This document shows, piece after piece, positions 1-5,338 of a DNA stretch of 8,499 nucleotides. Numbering within the stretch: position 1 is the first letter of the stretch; the number at the start of each line of letters is the position of its first letter. Position numbers and translations under genes: made by a program. A model generated the notes under the pieces. The model made no database searches and was not told the origin of the DNA. It was given only the letters and a program-made list of their open reading frames with translations. This stretch comes from JASHVB01 sp049522565 (lineage in GTDB: Bacteria; Pseudomonadota; Alphaproteobacteria; Acetobacterales; Acetobacteraceae): contig JBEKNT010000302.1 in the NCBI GenBank assembly GCA_049522565.1, positions 1 through 8,499 on the forward strand, given 5' to 3'.

Positions 1-68
1 TGGCCGGGCTTGACCCGGCCATCTATGCAGCGTGGTGCCGCGAGAGATGGCCGGGTCAAGCGCGGCCA
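1..68. repeat. Inverted doublet of REP-like palindromes
   Basis: Bases 1-22 and 47-68 are reverse complements with one mismatch (21 of 22; the odd base is at 62). Each copy is itself a palindrome: in the first, ggccggg (2-8) pairs with cccggcc (14-20) around a five-base loop. The 24 bases between the copies are not repeated. Two REP-like hairpins in opposite orientation resemble the REP doublets found between genes in many GC-rich proteobacteria. The left end may continue beyond the window. It lies downstream of the - strand gene ending at 124, so it could also act on that transcript's 3' end, but there is no T-run typical of an intrinsic terminator. Confidence 0.7.
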
Positions 69-100
69 TGACGTGGGGAGCGGTGCCGTGCCGCACGTCA
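69..100. repeat. Short inverted repeat next to the REP doublet
   Basis: tgacgtg at 69-75 is the exact reverse complement of cacgtca at 94-100. The pairing continues inward with one mismatch followed by two more pairs. It directly abuts the REP-like doublet and lies 23 bases past the stop codon of the - strand gene at 124-534. It may be part of the same repeat unit or a 3' hairpin of that transcript. No function can be assigned. Confidence 0.4.
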
Positions 101-123
101 ATGCTTTGGGCGGTTGGCATTAC

Positions 124-534
124 TCAGCCGACAGGTCTGCCGTCGCGCCGGCGGCGAAACGCGTCAACCGCCGCATCGGCCCGGCCCAACGCGGGATTGT
201 CCCGCAGCGATGCGCAGGTTACCGCCGGCGTATCGGCCGCGAAATCTTCCAACGCCTCCATATCGCCATAGCCAAGCGCTGCGGCGACCTGATTGTTGCC
301 CGGAGCATGCGACAGCCCGGCATCGTCGGTGGCGGCGCTGCCTGTGCCAGTCTGCATTGCCGCGCGGCGCAGGTCGAACGACCAGGCCTCGTCACGCAAG
401 CCGCACAGTGGCGCCAGCGTGGCGACGGCGCCGAAGGTCGCCGCGTCGGCAACGCTCTGCCCCGCAGGAGCTTTGGTCTGCGCGACCGCCGCCGATACCA
501 ACGCGATGGACAGCAACGCCACCACGAGCCGCAT
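124..534 (-). CDS. Small secreted protein, two cysteines, unknown function
   Basis: This 136-residue protein begins with a clear signal peptide: MRL, then a hydrophobic stretch to about residue 18, with a likely cleavage site near AVAQ. The mature part is about 117 residues with only two cysteines, C44 (PLCGLRDEAW) and C107 (VTCASLRDNP), which could form a disulfide in the periplasm. It ends in a basic stretch (RRRRDGR). The frame is open back to 663, but the ATG at 534 is preferred: it starts the signal peptide and has an aagggag Shine-Dalgarno sequence just upstream (- strand reading of 541-547). The gene diverges from the propeller gene at 651, leaving 116 bases for both promoters. I do not recognise the family. 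Being a real gene is likely because of the signal peptide and ribosome binding site; the function is unknown. Confidence 0.72.
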   Translation of the reverse strand: MRLVVALLSIALVSAAVAQTKAPAGQSVADAATFGAVATLAPLCGLRDEAWSFDLRRAAMQTGTGSAATDDAGLSHAPGNNQVAAALGYGDMEALEDFAADTPAVTCASLRDNPALGRADAAVDAFRRRRDGRPVG

Positions 535-650
535 CGTTGTCTCCCTTGATCCGAACCCGACTATGCTGGCCAAACCCCCGCCTGTCATGCCCTCGCCATT
601 GACAGGCCCACGGCCACACCACCCAATGCCGGGCAGCGAGGGAGGCCCGG

Positions 651-1733
651 ATGCGAAAGACAATACTCGGCGCGCTGGCGATGGTCGCGGCCATCGCGGT
701 ATCCGCCGCGGCCCAAACCGTTCCGCAGATCGCTTTCGACTCCGTCCCCAATCTGCTCAAGCTGCCGCCGAACATGTACCTTGGCGAGGTCTCCGGCGTG
801 GCGGTGAACTCCAAGGGCCACATCTTTGCATTCTCCCGCGGCAACACCACCGGGCCGGCCTACGGCGCCGCCGCCGCCCAATTGCTCGAATTCGCCCCGG
901 ACGGAAAATTCCTGCGCGAGATCGGCCACAACCTGTACGCATGGTCGTTCGCGCACACCGTCAAGATCGACCCCGAGGACAATATCTGGGTCACCGACAA
1001 AGGCTCCGACCAGGTGGTGAAATTCGACCAGGCGGGCCGCGTGGTCATGGTGTTCGGCCGCAAGCAGGAGGCGTCGGACGAAGACACCGCACCGCTGAAG
1101 CATCCCAAGCCGCCGTTGCCCCCGATCGACGGCATGTTCCGCCAGGTCACCGACATCGCCTGGGATTCCGCCGGCAACGGCTATATCAGCGACGGCTACA
1201 TCAATTCGCGCGTCGCCCGGGTCAGCCGCGACGGCGAGTGGCTCGGCTCCTGGGGCACACCGGGCAGCGACCCCGGGCAGTTCATGACGCCGCACAGCAT
1301 TGCCGTCGATGCGGGGGGAAGCGTCTATGTCGCCGATCGCGGCAACCGGCGCATCCAGGTGTTCGATACGAAGGGCACGCTGCAACGCGTGATCACCATC
1401 GACGTAGCGTATGATCCGAACGCCAGGCCGGCGATCGGCAACAAGCCCAGCCTGCCGTTCCCACCCGGCACGCCGCAAACGATGGCGCCCGGCTCGCCCT
1501 GGGCGATCTGCATCACGCCCGGGCCGAACCAGATCCTCTACAGCGCGGATGCCTATCCCGGGCGCATCTACAAGATGACCCTGGACGGCAAGGTTCTCGG
1601 CATGCTCGGCATGTCCGGCAAACAGCCCAAGCAGTTCGGCTGGATCCACGAGATGGCCTGCCCGTCGGAGAACACGCTGTTCGTTGCCGAATTGCTCAAC
1701 TGGCGGGTGCAGAAGCTGATCCTGCATCCCTGA
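651..1733 (+). CDS. Secreted NHL-repeat propeller, PAL-like (alpha-amidating lyase family)
   Basis: The 360-residue protein has a signal peptide (residues 1-21, ending SAAAQ) and NHL-type blade repeats at roughly 46-90, 100-135, 165-203, 213-245, 283-320 and 330-358, suggesting a six-bladed beta-propeller in the periplasm. Several segments match, from memory, the lyase domain of animal peptidylglycine alpha-amidating monooxygenase: AHTVKID with H102, VTDIA then SDGYINSRV with Y183, TPHSIAVD with H215, YVADRGNRRIQ with R230, and IHEMA with H333. In the animal enzyme the equivalent three histidines bind zinc and the tyrosine is catalytic; that lyase splits alpha-hydroxyglycine peptides into an amide and glyoxylate. 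No copper monooxygenase partner is present here, so the bacterial substrate is unknown. An agggagg ribosome binding site lies at 639-645, five bases before the ATG. Family membership is solid; lyase activity is inference. Confidence 0.88.
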   Translation: MRKTILGALAMVAAIAVSAAAQTVPQIAFDSVPNLLKLPPNMYLGEVSGVAVNSKGHIFAFSRGNTTGPAYGAAAAQLLEFAPDGKFLREIGHNLYAWSFAHTVKIDPEDNIWVTDKGSDQVVKFDQAGRVVMVFGRKQEASDEDTAPLKHPKPPLPPIDGMFRQVTDIAWDSAGNGYISDGYINSRVARVSRDGEWLGSWGTPGSDPGQFMTPHSIAVDAGGSVYVADRGNRRIQVFDTKGTLQRVITIDVAYDPNARPAIGNKPSLPFPPGTPQTMAPGSPWAICITPGPNQILYSADAYPGRIYKMTLDGKVLGMLGMSGKQPKQFGWIHEMACPSENTLFVAELLNWRVQKLILHP

Positions 1734-1757
1734 CCACGCGGTCAACGGGGAACAGTT

Positions 1758-1791
1758 CTCCCCCTCCCCTTGAGGGAGGGGGGAGGGGGAG
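1758..1791. repeat. C/G-rich palindrome between genes
   Basis: ctccccctcccc at 1758-1769 pairs perfectly over 12 bases with 1780-1791 around a ten-base loop. A shorter alternative hairpin can form inside (cccctccc with gggagggg). It lies 25 bases after the propeller gene's stop codon and 48 bases before the HAD start. There is no T-run after it, so it is a poor intrinsic terminator. It more likely belongs to the pyrimidine-arm palindromes (ctccc...gggag) also seen at 2552-2734 and 6973-7001. Confidence 0.6.
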
Positions 1792-1839
1792 GACACCCGA
1801 TGCGGCCGTGCCTACCCTGCCTTTCGGACGGAGTCCGCA

Positions 1840-2544
1840 ATGACCGACCCGCAACATCTCAAATCCACCATCAAGGTCTGCATGTTCGACCAGTACGGCA
1901 CCGTGGTGGACATGCAGTCCGGCCTGGTGGAGGTCGCCACGCCGTTCCTCAAAGCCAAGAACTGGCAGGGCAGCCCGAACGCCTTCGTCACCTGGTGGCG
2001 CCGCACGCATTTCGAAAACTCGATGATCGACGCCTTGCTCGGCCGCGAACACACCTCCTATCGCGAGATCGGCGAGCGCGCCGTGGCCTTCGTGATGGAT
2101 CGTGCCGGCATTGCCTACACCGCGGACGAGGTACACGCGCTGGTCGCGGCCATCGAACGGCTGCGGCCGTTCCCCGAGGTCCCCGCCGCGCTCGACCGGC
2201 TACGCGCGCGCTACAAGCTGGTGGTGCTGTCGAACGGCGATCCGGACATGCTGGAGACGGCGCGGCAATACCACGGCATCACGTTCGACCAGGTCATTTC
2301 CGTCGCCGTCGCGGGCGCCTTCAAGCCGCATCACGCGACTTACGAGAAGGCCGCGGAACTGGCCGGCGTGCAGCGGGGGGAGGTTCTGTTCGTCGCCAAC
2401 CACGCCTTCGATTGCATCGGCGCCAAGGCAACCGGCATGCGCACCGCGTTCATCGATCGCCGCAACCGTCCGTTCGGCGCCACGCCGCACCAGCCCGACC
2501 TGATCGTGCCGAGCATGACCGACCTGGCGGAGGTGATGGCGTGA
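1840..2544 (+). CDS. HAD hydrolase, type II haloacid dehalogenase-like
   Basis: At 234 residues it matches the length of L-2-haloacid dehalogenases. Landmarks of that family are present: FDQYGTVVD with nucleophile D17, the cap-domain arginine in WWRRTHFE (R54 aligns with Arg41 of L-DEX), LSNGDP (S131, N132), FKP with K162, TYEKA with Y168, and D191 in the last motif. However, the stretch that reads SSNAWD in the dehalogenases is ANHAFD here, so the equivalents of Ser175 and Asn177 are A186 and H188. The position after the nucleophile is Tyr, as in dehalogenases, rather than the second Asp of HAD phosphatases. The enzyme is cytosolic. ATG at 1840 follows an acggag ribosome binding site at 1828-1833. 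Family assignment is firm; dehalogenation of 2-haloacids is uncertain because of the two substitutions. Confidence 0.88.
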   Translation: MTDPQHLKSTIKVCMFDQYGTVVDMQSGLVEVATPFLKAKNWQGSPNAFVTWWRRTHFENSMIDALLGREHTSYREIGERAVAFVMDRAGIAYTADEVHALVAAIERLRPFPEVPAALDRLRARYKLVVLSNGDPDMLETARQYHGITFDQVISVAVAGAFKPHHATYEKAAELAGVQRGEVLFVANHAFDCIGAKATGMRTAFIDRRNRPFGATPHQPDLIVPSMTDLAEVMA

Positions 2545-2551
2545 GAGTCAC

Positions 2552-2734
2552 AAAACTTCTCCCGCTACGCGGGAGAAATCGAGGCGCGTTTGCGCCGAGG
2601 GCGAGGGTGCCGCAGTCGCTACCGATGCCGGATCGTACCGCACTCAAGATTGGCTATGGGGCGACCCGATCACCCTCACCCTCGGCGCAAACGCGCCTCG
2701 ACCTCTCCCGCCGCAAAGCGGCAGGAGAGGTTTT
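2552..2734. repeat. 183-base composite inverted-repeat (MITE/REPIN-like) element
   Basis: The element fills nearly all the gap between the HAD stop (2544) and the livM start (2738). Inner arms 2579-2609 and 2671-2701 are reverse complements at 30 of 31 positions. Outside each arm is a hairpin: 2557-2565 with 2569-2577 (nine perfect pairs, loop tac) on the left, and 2701-2714 with 2718-2731 (13 of 14 pairs, loop aaa) on the right. The tips, aaaac at 2552-2556 and gtttt at 2730-2734, are also inverted copies. The centre, 2610-2670, is not repeated and carries no convincing gene. This architecture is that of a non-autonomous palindromic element. Its origin and mobility are inferred; the symmetry is seen directly. 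Confidence 0.85.
2701..2731 (+). promoter_or_regulatory. Hairpin holding the livM ribosome binding site
   Basis: The Shine-Dalgarno sequence aggagagg (2723-2730) is seven bases before the livM ATG at 2738, and it fixes that start. It is the outer half of the 3' arm of a hairpin (2701-2714 with 2718-2731, one C-A mismatch at 2709/2723). When folded, the ribosome binding site would be fully paired, so translation of livM may depend on unfolding or on ribosomes arriving from the upstream gene. The hairpin is the right end of the inverted-repeat element. The pairing is seen; the regulatory effect is inferred. Confidence 0.6.
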
Positions 2735-2737
2735 CAT

Positions 2738-3634
2738 ATGACCACCTATCTTCTTGCCATGTCGGTCACCGCCGGCATCTACGCGCTGATGGCGCTGGGC
2801 GTGAACCTGACCTGGGGGCTGGCGGGGATGATCAATCTCGGCCTCGCCGGGTTTTTCGCTGTGGGCGCCTATACCACCGCGTTGCTGACCAAGGCGGGCT
2901 GCCCCATCCTGCTCGGCATCGCCGCCGCCGCGCTGACCGCCGCTGCCACCGGGACCGTGGTCGCACTGGTCACCGCGCGGCTGCGCAGCGACTACCTGGC
3001 GATCGTCACACTCGGGTTTTCGGAATCGGTGCGCATCGCCGCGTCGAACGAGATCTGGCTGACCAACGGGTCCGACGGCATTGCCGGCATCCCGGGGCCA
3101 TGGCGCGGCGTTGTCTCGCCGCTGCAATTCAACCTGCGCTATCTTGGCATCGTGCTGGCGGTGCTGGCCGTCGTGTTCGCGCTGCTGCAGCGCCTGTCGC
3201 GCGCGCCGTTTGGCCGCGTGCTGCGCGCGATCCGCGACGATGAGGACGTCGCCGCGGTCGCCGGCAAGCACGTGCTCGCATTCAAGCTGCGCGCCTTCGC
3301 GCTCGGCGCGGCGGTGCTGGGGGTGGCCGGCGCGCTGTACGCGCACGACACATCCTATGTCGCGCCCGACATTTTTGCCCCGCTGCTGACGCTGAACGTG
3401 ATTCTTGCGCTGGTCGCCGGCGGTCTCGGCAACAACGCCGGCGCGGTGCTCGGCGCGGCGTTGCTCGTCGCCTTGCTGGAAGGTTCGCGCTTTGCCGCAC
3501 CGCTGCTGTGGTTTCTCACGCCCGCCCAATTCGCAGCGATGCGCGAACTGCTGATCAGTGGACTGCTGCTGGCGGTGTTGCGCGTGCTACCAGGGGGCGT
3601 TCTGGCGGAACGGGCGGGCGAGACGGCGCGCTGA
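2738..3634 (+). CDS. livM: Branched-chain amino acid ABC transporter permease, LivM family
   Basis: This 298-residue integral membrane protein has the typical LivM opening, a hydrophobic helix followed by LTWGLAGMINLGLAGFF (24-40) and VGAYTTALLT. It also has the central DYLAIVTLGFSE (85-96), TNGSDGIAGIP (109-119), and the cytoplasmic coupling region GRVLRAIRDDEDVAAVAGK (159-177), followed by FKLRAFALGA and ALVAGGLGNNAGAVLGA (224-240). About eight membrane segments are expected. LivM pairs with LivH and the ATPases LivG and LivF to import branched-chain amino acids or related solutes with a periplasmic binding protein. None of those partners is in this window, which is unusual: livM normally sits beside livH. 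It is short for the family but has a normal end (RVLPGGVL). The next gene starts 24 bases downstream, suggesting co-transcription. The substrate cannot be read from the sequence. Confidence 0.92.
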   Translation: MTTYLLAMSVTAGIYALMALGVNLTWGLAGMINLGLAGFFAVGAYTTALLTKAGCPILLGIAAAALTAAATGTVVALVTARLRSDYLAIVTLGFSESVRIAASNEIWLTNGSDGIAGIPGPWRGVVSPLQFNLRYLGIVLAVLAVVFALLQRLSRAPFGRVLRAIRDDEDVAAVAGKHVLAFKLRAFALGAAVLGVAGALYAHDTSYVAPDIFAPLLTLNVILALVAGGLGNNAGAVLGAALLVALLEGSRFAAPLLWFLTPAQFAAMRELLISGLLLAVLRVLPGGVLAERAGETAR

Positions 3635-3658
3635 GGGCACGCAACGACGGGGATAACG

Positions 3659-4390
3659 ATGCGCAATGAACCTGCGGACGATGCACCTGGGCCGATCGGC
3701 GCGGTCTGCTTCGACATCGGCGAGACGCTGATCGACGAGACGCGGCAATGGGGCGAGTGGGCGGATTTCCTCGGCGTGCCGCGCCTGACGCTGTTCGCCA
3801 CGCTCGGCATGACCATGTGGCGCGGCGAGCCGCATCGCCGCGTGTTCGAGATGTTCCGTCCCGACCTCGACCTTCCCACCGCGCTCAGGCAGCGCCGCGC
3901 GCAAGGCTGGCGCTACGATTTTGCCCCCGCGGACCTGTATCCGGATGCGATCCCGTGCCTGACCGCGCTGCGCCAGCGCGGCATCAAGGTGCTGATCGCC
4001 GGCAACCAGCCGATCGAGGCCGAGGCCGCGCTCGCGCGGCTCGGGCTGCCGGCCGACGTTATTGCGAGCTCAGCCGGGTGGGGCGTCGCCAAGCCGGGGG
4101 CGGAGTTCTTCGCCAAGGTGATCGAGGCCGCCGGCGAACCCGCCCACCGCATCGCCTATGTCGGCGACCGGCTAGACAACGACGTGCTGCCGGCGCGTGC
4201 CGCCGGCATGGTCGCGGTGTTCCTGCGGCGCGGTCCCTGGGGCTGGATGCACGCCGAACTCCCCGAGATCGCCCAGGCGCATCTGCGGTTGGACAGTCTC
4301 ACGACGCTGCCGGAGTTGCTGAGCCAATCAGCCCTGCCTTGGGGCGCCCCGCTTCATGAGGCGCTGGATGAGGGCTTGACGGAAGCCTGA
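3659..4390 (+). CDS. HAD-family hydrolase with DIGET / AGNQ active-site variant
   Basis: This 243-residue HAD subfamily I protein has its nucleophile at D19 in FDIGETLID. The usual DxD second aspartate is G21 here, and motif II reads IAGNQP (112-117), without the usual Ser/Thr. The motif III lysine is K145 in VAKPG and motif IV is YVGDRLDND (167-175), both intact. From memory, the DIGET or DVGET, AGNQP and VGDRLDND combination recurs together with a WADxLGVPR-like segment in a widespread bacterial HAD family, so these look like family features rather than decay. The helical cap spans roughly 30-95. The substrate is unknown and the protein should be cytosolic. The ATG at 3659 is preceded only by a weak cggggat sequence. 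It is 24 bases after livM and probably co-transcribed. It converges with the - strand gene ending at 4517. Confidence 0.85.
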   Translation: MRNEPADDAPGPIGAVCFDIGETLIDETRQWGEWADFLGVPRLTLFATLGMTMWRGEPHRRVFEMFRPDLDLPTALRQRRAQGWRYDFAPADLYPDAIPCLTALRQRGIKVLIAGNQPIEAEAALARLGLPADVIASSAGWGVAKPGAEFFAKVIEAAGEPAHRIAYVGDRLDNDVLPARAAGMVAVFLRRGPWGWMHAELPEIAQAHLRLDSLTTLPELLSQSALPWGAPLHEALDEGLTEA

Positions 4391-4516
4391 CCGGCCAAGC
4401 CCCGCACCTACAAGCAAGACAAGGCGACCTCAACTGTCGAACTGCTCCAAGCTGCCGGCTTTATCGGCGATTCACGCCTTATCGGTCGGGATATTACAAC
4501 GCACGGCCGCAATGCG
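4391..4516. other. Convergent gap, start of the lower-GC segment
   Basis: This stretch separates the + strand HAD gene from the - strand membrane protein gene. No independent gene is supported. The HAD reading frame remains open past its stop for another 53 codons, to a tga at 4550-4552, but without a start codon or ribosome binding site near its beginning. Base composition falls from the GC-rich neighbourhood across this stretch, so it probably contains the left junction of the low-GC segment. No matching repeat at the right side was found. Confidence 0.4.
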
Positions 4517-4518
4517 TT
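4498..4518 (-). terminator. Weak hairpin at the membrane-protein stop codon
   Basis: aacgca (4498-4503) pairs with tgcgtt (4513-4518) around a nine-base loop and overlaps the stop codon of the - strand gene. On the - strand the hairpin is followed by gtaatat rather than a true T-run, so it is at best a weak terminator. It faces the convergent HAD gene. Confidence 0.22.
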
Positions 4519-5044
4519 AAGTCTCCATACGGCCGCCGCTATGAAGTTGTGAAAGGTGGAATAAGAATAGAACCAGTCGCAAGAAGAGAATAAACAGCAA
4601 CCAGAGCAAAACAATTTTATACAATATTATAGATCGAAAATGACATAGATTCAATGCAACCAAGATAATCCACATAGGGTTCAAGCACATAACCGGATAG
4701 GTAATTCTCTTGAAATGCACTACGGTCTTACCTGTGATGATTTCTGATAGAACAAGAGAGAACAATGCTATTGACGCGACGAAAAGAAATGAATTGCAAT
4801 AAGTTAAAAAATGATCCCATTCCGCCAGGGCGAGGGGTAATATCGCGCTGGCCATATTGAGGGACGCGAGCAGCATGGTAGATCGGAGGCCTCTGATTTC
4901 TGCATCATTGGCTCGCTGCTGAAATGCCCGAACCTGCTGGAGGATGTCGAAGGCTCCGATGAGCCCGAATGCGGCAAATGATGCCGCGAACACTGCAACG
5001 AAAAAGTTCTGGCTGGAGCCAGTCAGCAAATCGTGCGCATCCAT
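4517..5044 (-). CDS. Multi-pass membrane protein of unknown function
   Basis: This 175-residue, strongly hydrophobic protein has about five likely membrane segments near 13-34, 57-75, 83-103, 119-136 and 143-165. A polar, charged loop (QQVRAFQQRANDAEIRGLR, 36-54) lies between the first two and a short polar tail (HSGGRMET) closes it. No catalytic motif or known family was recognised. The 3' two-thirds of the gene is much poorer in GC than the rest of the window, about one third over 4561-4680 by hand count, pointing to recent acquisition. The ATG at 5044 lacks a strong ribosome binding site. The gene is on the same strand as the acyltransferase gene, which ends 294 bases upstream, so joint transcription is possible but not shown. 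The long open frame with coherent hydrophobic spacing supports a real gene. Confidence 0.65.
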   Translation of the reverse strand: MDAHDLLTGSSQNFFVAVFAASFAAFGLIGAFDILQQVRAFQQRANDAEIRGLRSTMLLASLNMASAILPLALAEWDHFLTYCNSFLFVASIALFSLVLSEIITGKTVVHFKRITYPVMCLNPMWIILVALNLCHFRSIILYKIVLLWLLFILFLRLVLFLFHLSQLHSGGRMET

Positions 5045-5338
5045 CTGCCAACAGCCTGGATAAAGTTGTGAGGCGGTGTATGAATCAGGTCAGGTAAGCT
5101 GGTTTGACCAGTGAGTCAATTCTCTCCCGGCAGTGGAACGGGAGCACGTCAGGCTCTTGCCGGTCGTTCGGCGCCACGATCTACCGGCCCGCGCTGATCG
5201 TACTGACGTATGCAACATCGCGGACCCTACAAGGATGCGCATTTGCCGGACGGGCGGCAAGACGGAACGCTTGAATGCACACAATCTCGATCAGCCGACA
5301 GCCGGCGACAGATACCGCGACGCCGGCCAGCCGCGAGA
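5045..5338. other. Gap of 294 bases without a supported gene
   Basis: Short open frames exist on both strands but lack ribosome binding sites and read as arginine- and serine-rich or cysteine-rich random peptides. A five-pair hairpin (5099-5103 with 5107-5111) and a seven-pair hairpin with a 15-base loop (5334-5340 with 5356-5362, overlapping the acyltransferase stop codon) are present. Neither has a T-run. The promoter for the membrane protein gene may be here, but no convincing -35/-10 pair was found. Decayed coding sequence cannot be excluded. Confidence 0.4.

Noticed and set aside
535..663. N-terminal extension of the small secreted protein to 663
   Set aside because: It would bury the signal peptide 43 residues inside the protein and overlap the propeller gene start; the ATG at 534 has its own ribosome binding site.
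293..1414. Open frame of 373 codons on the + strand in another frame
   Set aside because: Arginine-rich translation typical of a shifted frame in GC-rich DNA, overlapping two better-supported genes.
1758..1791. Intrinsic terminator after the propeller gene
   Set aside because: Strong stem but no T-run on either strand; a repeat element is a better explanation.
585..1796. Open frame of 403 codons on the - strand
   Set aside because: It is the antisense of the propeller gene. The + strand protein has a signal peptide, ribosome binding site and recognisable blades; the antisense product has no family features.
2654..3529. Open frame of 291 codons on the - strand
   Set aside because: Antisense of livM; Gln/Arg/Gly-rich with no motif, while livM has clear family signatures.
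5045..5338. Transposase remnant or tRNA attachment site beside the low-GC segment
   Set aside because: No transposase motif, tRNA fold or direct repeat matching the other side could be found by eye.
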